Assembly (NCBI GenBank): GCA_002501085.1
Contig: DLRL01000005.1
Span: 1 to 33,598 of the forward strand
Source: Gemmatimonadales bacterium UBA7889
GTDB lineage: Bacteria > Gemmatimonadota > Gemmatimonadetes > Longimicrobiales > Gaopeijiaceae
Length of the DNA stretch: 33,598 nt
Direction: 5' to 3'
Shown: positions 8,560 through 16,990 of the stretch, piece after piece
How the letters are laid out: the number at the start of each line of letters is the position of its first letter
How positions within the stretch are numbered: the first letter of the stretch is position 1
Notes under the pieces: generated by a model
The model's database searches: none
The model's input: the letters and a program-made list of their open reading frames with translations, nothing else
Told to the model about the DNA's origin: nothing
Position numbers and translations under genes: made by a program

Positions 8560-8565
8560 TATAAT
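8560..8565 (+). promoter_or_regulatory. candidate -10 box of mcsA (possibly leaderless transcript)
   Basis: A perfect TATAAT ends only five bases before the mcsA ATG at 8571. No -35-like hexamer is seen at 16-18 bases spacing and no Shine-Dalgarno precedes the ATG. If functional, transcription would begin at or next to the A of the start codon. This is inferred from consensus and spacing only. Confidence 0.4.
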
Positions 8566-8570
8566 TAGCT

Positions 8571-9071
8571 ATGCCTGATAACCTCTGCGACAACTGCGGA
8601 TCTAAGGCAGCAACCGTTAACCTCACACAGATAGAGAACAATGAGATGTTCTCGTACCATCTATGTGAGGATTGCGCTGCCCAAAAAGGACTGGAAGCAA
8701 CTACTGAACCTCCAGCTTCTCCTCTACCGGATTTTCTTGCCCAAATAGGTGATGAGCCCAGGGAAGAAGAAACTTCCAATAGCGAATGTTCATTTTGTGG
8801 ATTGGCATTTACTGTTTTCCGAGAAACAGGTCGACTCGGGTGTCCGCACTGCTACGAAACTTTCGAGTCGCATTTGCGCCGACTACTCCGAAGAGTTCAC
8901 GGAGGCACCAAGCATGTTGGGAAGATTTACTTGCCACCAGACCCGACAGTATCTGAGATAGAGAAGCGGATGGAGGCGCTGCGCAGAAAGCTCAACAGGG
9001 CAGTAGAGGCAGAGGATTTCGAGCGAGCTGCAGAGCTAAGAGATAGAATACGTTCATTAGAACCGGTATGA
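8571..9071 (+). CDS. mcsA: McsA-like zinc-finger/UVR-motif protein, activator of the protein arginine kinase
   Basis: McsA is the zinc-binding partner that activates the arginine kinase McsB and links it to the ClpC protease. The 166-residue protein has two paired-cysteine zinc modules: C6-x2-C9 with C32-x2-C35, and C73-x2-C76 with C91-x2-C94. A C-terminal UVR motif (about 130-164) contains the characteristic EDFERAAELRDRIRSLE. This is the usual McsA architecture and close to its usual length. It is followed 35 bases later by mcsB and then clpC, the same order as in the Bacillus ctsR-mcsA-mcsB-clpC operon, but no ctsR-like regulator precedes it. Its upstream neighbour lolD ends 66 bases before, so it may have its own promoter. 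Confidence 0.92.
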   Translation: MPDNLCDNCGSKAATVNLTQIENNEMFSYHLCEDCAAQKGLEATTEPPASPLPDFLAQIGDEPREEETSNSECSFCGLAFTVFRETGRLGCPHCYETFESHLRRLLRRVHGGTKHVGKIYLPPDPTVSEIEKRMEALRRKLNRAVEAEDFERAAELRDRIRSLEPV

Positions 9072-9106
9072 TAAGCATGTTGCCTCTTAAGAGCTTTCCT
9101 GTGTAG

Positions 9107-10201
9107 GTGATGAACGACTTTACCACGATTCCGGACTACGGGTTGAGCTGGCTAGAGGCTAGCGGTGATCATTCAGATATTGTGCTTTCAACCCGAGTAC
9201 GCTTAGCGCGGAATCTTCAGGGTCATGCCTTTGGAACTCGGGCCCGTGTAAATGACCGGCAGGCTGTACTGGCTAATTTCAAAGAGGTTTTTGCGCGTTC
9301 TGAAAGCTTGATGAAGGGCACATTACTTGAAATGAAGGATTTAGGCCCCAGGGCCAGACGTATTCTCCTGGAGCGACGATTGGTGACCAGCGATCTGATT
9401 GGAAAAACTGAAGGTGATCTACCAGCCGGGACAGCTGTTCATTTTTCACACCGTGACCCTCTTAGCGTGATGGTCAATGAGGAGGATCATCTTCGAGTAC
9501 AGAGCCTGCTTTCAGGGCTCCGAATTCAGGAGTCCTGGGAAATTGTAGATTCCCTTGATGAAGAATTGGGTCAAGAGCTTCCTTACGCATTTCACCATGA
9601 ATTTGGGTTTCTCACGAGTTGTCCGACCAATGTAGGTTCGGGACTCCGAGCTTCGGTCTTCATGCACTTGCCGGGTCTTGTGCTTACCAAGGAGATTGGG
9701 AAAGTGCTGCAGGGCTTAACTCAAGTTGGCTTGACTTTTAGGGGCCTCTACGGTGAGGGCTCGGACGTTGTCGGTAACTTTTTTCAGGTTTCGAACCAAA
9801 CTACCCTGGGGAAGAGCGAGGAGGATCTAGTTGATCACCTCGACAAAATTGTCAGACAGGTGATCCAGTATGAAATGCAGGCCAGACAGGTGCTTTTGAG
9901 AGACGCACGGGGCGTGACCGAGGACAAGATATGGAGGGCTTACGGCCTATTGCGTTATGCCAGAGCCCTGTCCTTTGAAGAACTGATGAATTTATTGTCA
10001 GGGGTGCGTCTTGGATTGAGTCTGAAACTACTCCCGGGGCTCCGTGTATACACTCTAAACAAAATGATGATATTTACGCAGTCTGCCCACTTAGAGCAGG
10101 CTGTAGGGAAAGATTTAGGATCAGAGGAAAGAGACTCTCATCGGGCCGCATATGTGAGACGGATCCTCAGCTCAGAAGGTGATGTGATAACGAATTCGTG
10201 A
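9107..10201 (+). CDS. mcsB: Protein-arginine kinase McsB
   Basis: McsB phosphorylates arginine side chains, marking proteins for degradation by ClpC-ClpP. It belongs to the ATP:guanido phosphotransferase family. Family signatures seen are STRVRLARNL (residues 28-37), an NEEDHLRVQ segment, and SCPTNVGSGLRASV (about 171-184) carrying the conserved active-site cysteine region. The length of 364 residues is typical. The start is either GTG 9107 or the adjacent ATG 9110, a difference of one residue. The only nearby Shine-Dalgarno-like bases (TAGGTG) run into the start itself. Genes on both sides, mcsA and clpC, are its functional partners. A creatine or arginine kinase role is unlikely because the bacterial McsB length and N-terminus are matched. 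Confidence 0.95.
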   Translation: MMNDFTTIPDYGLSWLEASGDHSDIVLSTRVRLARNLQGHAFGTRARVNDRQAVLANFKEVFARSESLMKGTLLEMKDLGPRARRILLERRLVTSDLIGKTEGDLPAGTAVHFSHRDPLSVMVNEEDHLRVQSLLSGLRIQESWEIVDSLDEELGQELPYAFHHEFGFLTSCPTNVGSGLRASVFMHLPGLVLTKEIGKVLQGLTQVGLTFRGLYGEGSDVVGNFFQVSNQTTLGKSEEDLVDHLDKIVRQVIQYEMQARQVLLRDARGVTEDKIWRAYGLLRYARALSFEELMNLLSGVRLGLSLKLLPGLRVYTLNKMMIFTQSAHLEQAVGKDLGSEERDSHRAAYVRRILSSEGDVITNS

Positions 10202-10243
10202 TGGTATAACTAGAATGCTCAGACTAAACAATCCTGATTTACG

Positions 10244-12727
10244 ATGAACTACAACTTCACTGACCGGGTCCGAAAAGTTTTGGCGATGGCTCGCGAAGAA
10301 GCAATCCGCTTGCAGCACGATTATGTTGGAACTGAGCACATTCTGCTCGGCTTGATCCGTGAAGGTGATGGTGTAGCATCGGCAGTGCTCATTACTCTCA
10401 ACGTTGACCTTGAGCAGATTCACGAACGTGTAGAAGAGTCAGTCCGGAAGGGAAAGGCGACAATAGCGCTTGGAGAACTTCCCTATACTTCTCGCGCGAA
10501 GAAGGTTCTTGAGTTCGCGATGTCCGAGGCTCGGGATTTCAACCACTCATACGTGGGGACTGAGCATCTTCTGCTGGGTCTTCTGCGAGAAGAGAAAGGT
10601 ATTGCAGCTCAAGTCCTGAACTCGCTTGGCGTAACGCTCGAAGAAGCTCGAGGAGAAACTCTGAAGGTACTAGGGTCTTCAGATCCAGAGATATCTGAGC
10701 CGGCAGGGATCGGCGGTGGGGGAAGTGCTGCATCTTCTGGGCCAGATGATAAGAAATCCAAGACTCCTGCTCTTGATCATTTTTGCAGAGATCTTACTGA
10801 ACTGGCTCGCAAGAATAAACTTGATCCAACCATTGGCCGCGAGGCTGAAATGGAAAGAGCTATTGAGATCCTTTGTCGGAGGAAGAAGAACAATCCTGTT
10901 TTAATTGGAGAGCCGGGAGTGGGTAAAACCGCCATTGTCGAGGGTCTCTCACAACTAGTTGCGAGTGGTGAAGTTACAGACGTACTTAAGGATTACAGGG
11001 TCCTTGCGCTGGACATGGCCGCAGTAATTGCGGGCACCAAATATCGTGGCCAATTCGAAGAGCGGTTGAAGGCAGTAATGACGGAGATCCAACAGGATCA
11101 AACGGTAATTCTATTTATCGATGAGATGCATACTCTAGTTGGTGCGGGAGCGGCTGAAGGAGCTATTGATGCATCTAATATGCTTAAGCCTGCACTTGCC
11201 CGGGGTGAACTCCAATGCATCGGAGCTTCAACCCTAAACGAATATAGGAAATACATTGAAAAGGATGGGGCACTAGAACGGCGTTTCCAGCCGGTGATTG
11301 TGGATCCCCCTGTAGTTGAGGAGACAGTTGAGATACTCCGGGGCCTGCGGGGTCACTACGAGGATCATCATCGCATTGTGATTCCTGATGATACACTTGA
11401 ACATGCAGCTAAGCTTGCTGACCGTTACATCACGGATCGTTTCCTTCCCGATAAGGCAATTGATGTCATCGATGAAGCAGGTGCCCGTGCCCGGATCGCC
11501 AGCCAGGTCCCTCCACCTGAGGTTGAAGGGCTCAAGGACCAACTTGCTGAGATTGGACAAAAAAAGGAAACAGCGATTGGTGATCAGGATTTCGAACGAG
11601 CTGCTGAGCTTCGTGATGAGGAACGAGAATTTAGTAAGCTGATTCGAGCGAGGCAGGAAGAATGGGAAGAGGAAAGAAAGCAACACCGGCCAGAAATTTC
11701 TCCTGATGATGTAGCTTTTATTGTTAGTCGGTGGACTGGAATCCCCGTAACGAGGATTCGCCAGACAGAACTAGATCGACTAGTCCATATGGAAGATGAG
11801 CTTCACAAGAGAATTGTCGGCCAACAAGATGCGATTGAAGCTGTTAGTCGAGCGATTCGCCGGAGTCGTGCAGGGCTCAAGGATCCCCGAAGGCCGATCG
11901 GATCTTTTATTTTTTCAGGACCGACAGGAGTAGGAAAGACAGAGCTTGGACGCGCACTCGCGGAATTCCTGTTTGCGGATTCTGAAGCTCTGATTCGGGT
12001 CGACATGAGTGAATACATGGAGAAGTTTTCTGTTTCACGCCTGATCGGAGCACCTCCGGGATATGTGGGCTACGAGGACTCTGGCGCACTCACCAAGGCC
12101 GTTCGCAGACGGCCGTACTCAGTAGTGCTGCTAGACGAAATTGAAAAGGCGCATCCAGACGTATTCAACATCTTGTTACAGGTACTTGACGAAGGCCATT
12201 TGACAGACAATTACGGCCGTGTGATCGACTTTAAGAACACTGTGCTCATAATGACATCGAATCTTGGGGCACGAGATATTTCAAAAGGACGAGGACTTGG
12301 CTTCCAGACAGGTGATGCAAAATCAAGCTACGAGATAATAAAGGATAAAGTTCAGAGGGAGATCGAGCGGGCTTTTAATCCGGAATTTTTGAATCGGGTA
12401 GATGACACAATTGTGTTCCACCCACTCTCGAAAGACGAGATTGCCCAAATCGTTAACATACTCCTCGCTGATGTACGGGGTCGCCTAGCGGAAGAGGATA
12501 TGACGCTAACCCTAAGTGAAGCAGCGGTTCAATTTCTAGTAGAGGAAGGGTATGACGAGAAATTCGGGGCGCGTCCGCTGAAACGAGCGATACAGCGTTT
12601 CCTAGAGGATGCGCTTTCGGAAAAGATTCTTATGGCCGAATTCAGTGCGGGTGATGAAATTGAAGTAGACATAGACCCTTCAGGGGTGGGACTCATGCTC
12701 CGAGCGGAGCCTGCAACTAAGACGTGA
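10244..12727 (+). CDS. clpC: ATP-dependent Clp protease ATP-binding subunit ClpC
   Basis: ClpC is an AAA+ unfoldase that feeds substrates, including arginine-phosphorylated proteins, to the ClpP protease. The 827-residue protein has two N-terminal Clp_N repeats (about 5-145, with the phosphoarginine-binding fold known from Bacillus ClpC), a first AAA domain with Walker A GEPGVGKT (about 222-229), a central UVR/M-domain segment (DQDFERAAELRDEERE, about 447-462), and a second AAA domain with GPTGVGKT (about 559-566). The UVR segment separates ClpC from ClpA and ClpB. Forty-two bases separate it from mcsB. TATAAC/TAGAAT sequences at 10205-10216 could form a -10 region, but this is weak. The stop codon overlaps the GTG start of bamA by four bases, an unusual coupling. 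Confidence 0.97.
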   Translation: MNYNFTDRVRKVLAMAREEAIRLQHDYVGTEHILLGLIREGDGVASAVLITLNVDLEQIHERVEESVRKGKATIALGELPYTSRAKKVLEFAMSEARDFNHSYVGTEHLLLGLLREEKGIAAQVLNSLGVTLEEARGETLKVLGSSDPEISEPAGIGGGGSAASSGPDDKKSKTPALDHFCRDLTELARKNKLDPTIGREAEMERAIEILCRRKKNNPVLIGEPGVGKTAIVEGLSQLVASGEVTDVLKDYRVLALDMAAVIAGTKYRGQFEERLKAVMTEIQQDQTVILFIDEMHTLVGAGAAEGAIDASNMLKPALARGELQCIGASTLNEYRKYIEKDGALERRFQPVIVDPPVVEETVEILRGLRGHYEDHHRIVIPDDTLEHAAKLADRYITDRFLPDKAIDVIDEAGARARIASQVPPPEVEGLKDQLAEIGQKKETAIGDQDFERAAELRDEEREFSKLIRARQEEWEEERKQHRPEISPDDVAFIVSRWTGIPVTRIRQTELDRLVHMEDELHKRIVGQQDAIEAVSRAIRRSRAGLKDPRRPIGSFIFSGPTGVGKTELGRALAEFLFADSEALIRVDMSEYMEKFSVSRLIGAPPGYVGYEDSGALTKAVRRRPYSVVLLDEIEKAHPDVFNILLQVLDEGHLTDNYGRVIDFKNTVLIMTSNLGARDISKGRGLGFQTGDAKSSYEIIKDKVQREIERAFNPEFLNRVDDTIVFHPLSKDEIAQIVNILLADVRGRLAEEDMTLTLSEAAVQFLVEEGYDEKFGARPLKRAIQRFLEDALSEKILMAEFSAGDEIEVDIDPSGVGLMLRAEPATKT

Positions 12728-15168
12728 TCCGACAAAGCCTTAGAAGTCTACTTGCTCTTGTGAAGGCCACCGCAGTAGCGGCGGCCTTCTTCACGGTTGT
12801 ACTTGCCGCTTCCCCTGAGAGGCTGTCTGCATGGCAGGGACAGCAAGGCATCGTTTTGGTCGACACTGTAATAGTTGAAGGCGCCTCTCAGCGTATCCAA
12901 GACCAAAGCGTCTCTGCTATATTCGGTATTCAAGCTGGTTCAGAGATCACTTACAGGGACATCCAACGCGGCATCAAAGCGTTACACGCGACTGGTCAAT
13001 TTAGTAATATTGTTGTTCGTGCAAGAGGCACCTCACCGGTCGAACTTGTAGTCCAGGTTGAAGAATATCCCCGTGTTCGTTCGGTCCAGATCAATGGCCT
13101 CGAAAGTATTTCAGCCCGTCAAGTTCGAGATACTACAAATCTTGAGCCAGGCTTCCCAGTAAATCGGCAGAGAATTCTGGACGCGAAAGCTTATGTCCGT
13201 CAAGAATTGTCAAGTAAGGGAATTCCGTTTGCTCAGATTGAGGAACGGCTGGTCCCCGTTGCTGGTGTACTTAATGAGATTGATCTGATACTAGATGTTA
13301 TTGAAGGGCAACGAGTCACCGTGTCGCGTGTAGAATTTAGCGGTAACGAGGGGATCCCCGAGGATGAATTGCATGGAGCAATGTCAACGAAATCCGAAGG
13401 TTTTTGGTGGTTCCGTTCTGGTGGCTTTGAAGCATCAAGGCTTCAGATAGACCTTGAAGAAAATCTCCCACAGTTCTACGGATCTCGGGGATATCTCGAT
13501 TTTCAGGTTATTTCTGATACGGTAATCGTTGATCCAAACACTGGAAAATCAATCTTGCGGGTCCAAGTCGATGAAGGTGAGCAGTACCGGCTGGGGTCAT
13601 TCAGTGTGAATGGGAATACACAATTCACGACTGAGGAACTGGAAGTGCTTTTCAGGGAATCAGGGGGTGGTATCCTCAGTAGCCTTGGATTTGGCGGAGG
13701 AGCTTCAGAAGCAGCCGGCGGCCAAGTCTTCGATGCTGCTAAGTTCAACGAAGCGATGCTCACGGCTGAAGAGCAGTATCGGAATGAGGGCTATCTGTAT
13801 ATACGAATCAATCCGGTGATTGATAGAAAGCCTGGCGCGAACGGTGAAAGTCCAATTGTGGACGCCGTCTGGGAAGTGGTTGAAGGGACTCCAGCGTTGG
13901 TAAACCGTATCGCGATCATAGGCAACGAATACACCTACGAGTGGGTTATCAGAAACCAGATCTTTGTTCTCCCTGGAGATGTTTATAGTCAGAATCGTGT
14001 ACTCCGAAGCTATCAAAACATTTCATCTCTGGGCTTCTTTGAAGCTCCCATGCCGTTTCCAGATATTCAGCCTAACGAAGATGGTGATGTAGATATCACT
14101 TTCAATGTGGTCGAGAAGCAGACCGGTTCAATCAATTTTGGTACATCTATGGGTGGAGGATACGGGCTCTCAGGGTTCATCGGATACCAGCAACCAAACC
14201 TGTTTGGTCAGGCAAAATCAGGTAGCCTCCGTTGGGACTTCGGGCGATACCTTAACAGTTTCGAGGCGAGCTACACCGATCCTGCACTTTTCCAGTCTTT
14301 GCTGTCAGGATCATTGTCCCTGTTCAATTCACGGGACCGTTTTTTCCAGTTTTCAACTGGGCGAAGATCTCGTCTTGGTGCATCAACTCGAGTTGGGTTC
14401 CCGTGGCCGAATTCGCGTGTAAGTCGTGTTTTTCTAGGGTATAGCATCTCCCGAACTAAGTATGAATTGTTCAGTGACGTGGAAGACACCTCCCTCTTTG
14501 GTCGTCCGCCGGGATTACAGAGCCAACTCTCACTAACTCTCACGCGCCAGACTTTGGATCATCCGCTCTTTCCGACGGTTGGGTCTCGGCAAAACGTGGT
14601 TGTGGAATTCAACGGGGGACTATTAGGGGGGAATGGGGATTTCACAAAGATCCTTACAGAAGCAAACTGGTGGCTCCCCGTAGGGAGGATGGCGGATGGT
14701 GACAGTCAGCCCCAAGGGCCTCGTTTTGCCTTGGGCCTGACACTCCGTGCTGGATCGGTCTTTGGAGACGCAGGTGCATTCCCCTTCGACCGTTTCTGGA
14801 TGGGTGGAGTACAGTTCGGTCAAAATCTTCGTGGGTACGATGAGACATCCATTACCCCACAGGGGTTTGTCCCGGAAGGCAGGGCAGGCGGAATCATGGA
14901 GATCGAGCGTTTAGGTGACGCATTCTTCAGTTTCACTGCAGAGTATGCTCTGCGGATGAGTGATCAGTTCGGAGCCTCCTTATTTTATGATGCAGGTAAC
15001 GTTTGGAGGGAACCCAGTGATATTGATCCGACACGTCTCTTCCGAGGTGCGGGTATCGCTCTTCAGGTGGTTACCCCGTTCGGACCAATTGGGCTAGACT
15101 ACGCGTACGGGTTCGACAAGCCAGAGCCCGGATGGCAGCTTCACTTCCGCTTGGGGCAAGGTCTCTAG
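12724..15168 (+). CDS. bamA: Outer membrane protein assembly factor BamA
   Basis: BamA inserts beta-barrel proteins into the outer membrane. The 814-residue protein begins with a hydrophobic signal peptide (about 12-35), then five POTRA domains (roughly 44-470), then an Omp85 barrel to the end. The loop-6 LRGY motif (QNLRGYDETS) is present before the last strands. POTRA4 carries a glycine-rich insertion (ESGGGILSSLGFGGGASEA). The last residues are FRLGQGL, so the terminal aromatic residue common in BamA is replaced by Leu. The start GTG 12724 overlaps the clpC stop by four bases, so translation is probably coupled. The Skp-like chaperone gene follows 41 bases downstream, as in many Gram-negative bacteria. 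Confidence 0.95.
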   Translation: MIRQSLRSLLALVKATAVAAAFFTVVLAASPERLSAWQGQQGIVLVDTVIVEGASQRIQDQSVSAIFGIQAGSEITYRDIQRGIKALHATGQFSNIVVRARGTSPVELVVQVEEYPRVRSVQINGLESISARQVRDTTNLEPGFPVNRQRILDAKAYVRQELSSKGIPFAQIEERLVPVAGVLNEIDLILDVIEGQRVTVSRVEFSGNEGIPEDELHGAMSTKSEGFWWFRSGGFEASRLQIDLEENLPQFYGSRGYLDFQVISDTVIVDPNTGKSILRVQVDEGEQYRLGSFSVNGNTQFTTEELEVLFRESGGGILSSLGFGGGASEAAGGQVFDAAKFNEAMLTAEEQYRNEGYLYIRINPVIDRKPGANGESPIVDAVWEVVEGTPALVNRIAIIGNEYTYEWVIRNQIFVLPGDVYSQNRVLRSYQNISSLGFFEAPMPFPDIQPNEDGDVDITFNVVEKQTGSINFGTSMGGGYGLSGFIGYQQPNLFGQAKSGSLRWDFGRYLNSFEASYTDPALFQSLLSGSLSLFNSRDRFFQFSTGRRSRLGASTRVGFPWPNSRVSRVFLGYSISRTKYELFSDVEDTSLFGRPPGLQSQLSLTLTRQTLDHPLFPTVGSRQNVVVEFNGGLLGGNGDFTKILTEANWWLPVGRMADGDSQPQGPRFALGLTLRAGSVFGDAGAFPFDRFWMGGVQFGQNLRGYDETSITPQGFVPEGRAGGIMEIERLGDAFFSFTAEYALRMSDQFGASLFYDAGNVWREPSDIDPTRLFRGAGIALQVVTPFGPIGLDYAYGFDKPEPGWQLHFRLGQGL

Positions 15169-15209
15169 ATCTTCAGAGTATGAGTGCAATACCAGAGGAG
15201 TTAATTGAA

Positions 15210-15746
15210 ATGCGACGCACCTTGATACCTCTTCTCACTGTGGTCTTCATGGCAACTGCAGGGTCCTTGGAAGCTCAGGCCCTTAAGGTTGGTTATATCC
15301 AATCTCAAGAGATCTTGGCGGCACATCCAGGTACAGCCGAGGCCCAAGCGCAGCTTGAGCAAGAAGGACAAGCTGCAGAAGAAGAGATGCAGCGTATTCA
15401 GATAGAATTGCAGAATATGCAGCAACAACTGCAGCAGCAATCCTTGACTCTGTCTCCTGAGGCCAAGGCCAATCGTGAAGCACAACTGCAACAGAGGTTG
15501 GTAGAGGCCGAACAGCGTGCTCAACAAATGCAGGCTGCGCTCCAGCAACGGCAAGCAGAACTTATACAACCGATCATGGAAGAGGTTACCGCTGTGATTG
15601 AGGCAATCCGAGAGGAGGGAAATTATTCCCTTATTCTGGATGCAGGTGCCGGTTCAATTATATCAGCAGACCCGGCCCTGGACCTCACGCAAGAGGTTAT
15701 ATCCCGACTGGAATCTGGCTCAGGTGCAAATCCAGGGGGCAAATAG
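15210..15746 (+). CDS. skp: Skp/OmpH-family periplasmic chaperone
   Basis: Skp/OmpH proteins are periplasmic holdases that keep unfolded outer-membrane proteins soluble until BamA inserts them. The 178-residue product has a signal peptide (MRRTLIPLLTVVFMATAGS, likely cleaved after LEAQA), the family opening LKVGYIQSQEILAAHPG, and a long glutamine-rich coiled coil (about 45-125) matching the tentacle helices. ATG 15210 is chosen because AGAGGAG at 15194-15200 sits nine bases upstream and the signal peptide begins directly there. Upstream in-frame starts (for example ATG 15180) would add a non-signal extension. The gene directly follows bamA and is closed by a strong hairpin. Confidence 0.9.
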   Translation: MRRTLIPLLTVVFMATAGSLEAQALKVGYIQSQEILAAHPGTAEAQAQLEQEGQAAEEEMQRIQIELQNMQQQLQQQSLTLSPEAKANREAQLQQRLVEAEQRAQQMQAALQQRQAELIQPIMEEVTAVIEAIREEGNYSLILDAGAGSIISADPALDLTQEVISRLESGSGANPGGK

Positions 15747-15777
15747 AGTACTTAAAACGGCGGTCAGACATAGTGGA

Positions 15778-15814
15778 AAGGGCCCACAGCGCGACTCTAG
15801 CGCTGTGGGCCCTT
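15778..15814 (+). terminator. hairpin terminator after skp
   Basis: A perfect 15-bp inverted repeat (15778-15792 and 15800-15814, AAGGGCCCACAGCGC and its complement) has a seven-base loop. It is followed by CCCAGTTTTA, a short T-run. It lies 32 bases after the skp stop and probably separates the clpC-bamA-skp transcript from the lipid A genes. Confidence 0.82.
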
Positions 15815-15872
15815 CCCAGTTTTAAACACAGTTCAATTTATGGATTACCTAACCAGAGAGTAGGCCTGAGTT

Positions 15873-16955
15873 ATGAGTGAGAATAGAAGACGAAATCCTC
15901 AGTCAGCTGGACTGACAATGAAAGAGATTGCGGAACTTGTGGGAGGTAGGCTCGAGGGTGATGGGGGGTTAAGGGTATCTGGGATTGGTCCCGTCGATGA
16001 GGCGGAAACAGGCCAGATGGCATTTTTGGCGAGGAAGCGCTACGCCCGCTATGCCCCAGGCTCCCGAGCTAGCTCGTTTCTGGTTAGTTCTGACCTAGAA
16101 ATTTATGTACCCTCGCACGCACCCCGCATAATTGTTGAAGAACCTTATCAGGCCTTGAGGACATTACTCAAAGGCTTTCATCCTCCTCAACCACATAGCG
16201 CTCGTGTTCATCCAACTGCTGTTATTGGTCTGGGGGTAGAATTGGGTAATGGGGTATCAGTGGGCCCGTACGCTGTTATAGAAGATGATGCGCAGATAGG
16301 TGATGGGTGCAGAATCGGCTCTCATTGTGTGATTGGCAGGGGTTCGTCATTAGGAAAGGAATGTCTCCTGCACCCCCAGGTAGTCATGTACGAAAAAACG
16401 GTGATAGGAGATAGAGTTGTCGTGCATTCTGGAGTTCGCCTGGGCTCTGACGGGTTCGGTTTTACACTGGTTGATGACGTGCACTTAAAAATCCCTCAGG
16501 TAGGTCGCTGCGTCATCGAAGATGATGTAGAAATTGGTGCCAATGCAACGATAGACAGAGGATCCTTAGGTGACACCGTTGTCGGGCGTGGTAGTAAGAC
16601 GGACAACCTTGTGCACCTAGCGCATAATGTGAAAGTAGGTGCGGGTTCTCTATTTGCTGCCCTGGTTGGTGTTGCTGGCTCAACTCGGATAGGGAAAGAC
16701 GTGTGGATGGGAGGGCAGGTGGGCGTAAGTGATCACTTGGATATCGGAGATGGAGCACGGCTCGCGATAGCCACTAAACTCATGCGTGATGTGCCTGGCG
16801 GACAAACCGTATCAGGACACCCTGCTCGTGAACACAGAGAGCAGCTCAAAAAGCAGGCCAACCTCAGTCGGCTTCCATCCTTAGTAGAACGCATTGGGAT
16901 GTTAGAAGAGAAGTTAGCCAACCTCTTGGACGGTGAAGTTGAGGTGGAGTCTTAG
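15873..16955 (+). CDS. lpxD: UDP-3-O-(3-hydroxyacyl)glucosamine N-acyltransferase
   Basis: LpxD adds the N-linked hydroxyacyl chain in the third step of lipid A synthesis in the cytoplasm. The 360-residue protein has an N-terminal uridine-binding domain (about 12-105, with MKEIAELVGGRLEGDG and QMAFLARKRYARY), then a left-handed beta-helix of hexapeptide repeats (about 110-330). The catalytic histidine region LVHLAHNVKVG lies around residues 246-256. Length and order match the family. ATG 15873 follows the skp terminator by 58 bases and opens the lipid A block. GAGAGTAGG and GCCTGAG upstream are weak ribosome-binding candidates. The next gene, lpxC-fabZ, follows after 35 bases. Confidence 0.96.
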   Translation: MSENRRRNPQSAGLTMKEIAELVGGRLEGDGGLRVSGIGPVDEAETGQMAFLARKRYARYAPGSRASSFLVSSDLEIYVPSHAPRIIVEEPYQALRTLLKGFHPPQPHSARVHPTAVIGLGVELGNGVSVGPYAVIEDDAQIGDGCRIGSHCVIGRGSSLGKECLLHPQVVMYEKTVIGDRVVVHSGVRLGSDGFGFTLVDDVHLKIPQVGRCVIEDDVEIGANATIDRGSLGDTVVGRGSKTDNLVHLAHNVKVGAGSLFAALVGVAGSTRIGKDVWMGGQVGVSDHLDIGDGARLAIATKLMRDVPGGQTVSGHPAREHREQLKKQANLSRLPSLVERIGMLEEKLANLLDGEVEVES

Positions 16956-16990
16956 TTTGAGAATAACCTCGTGATTAACTTTAGGCCGTT

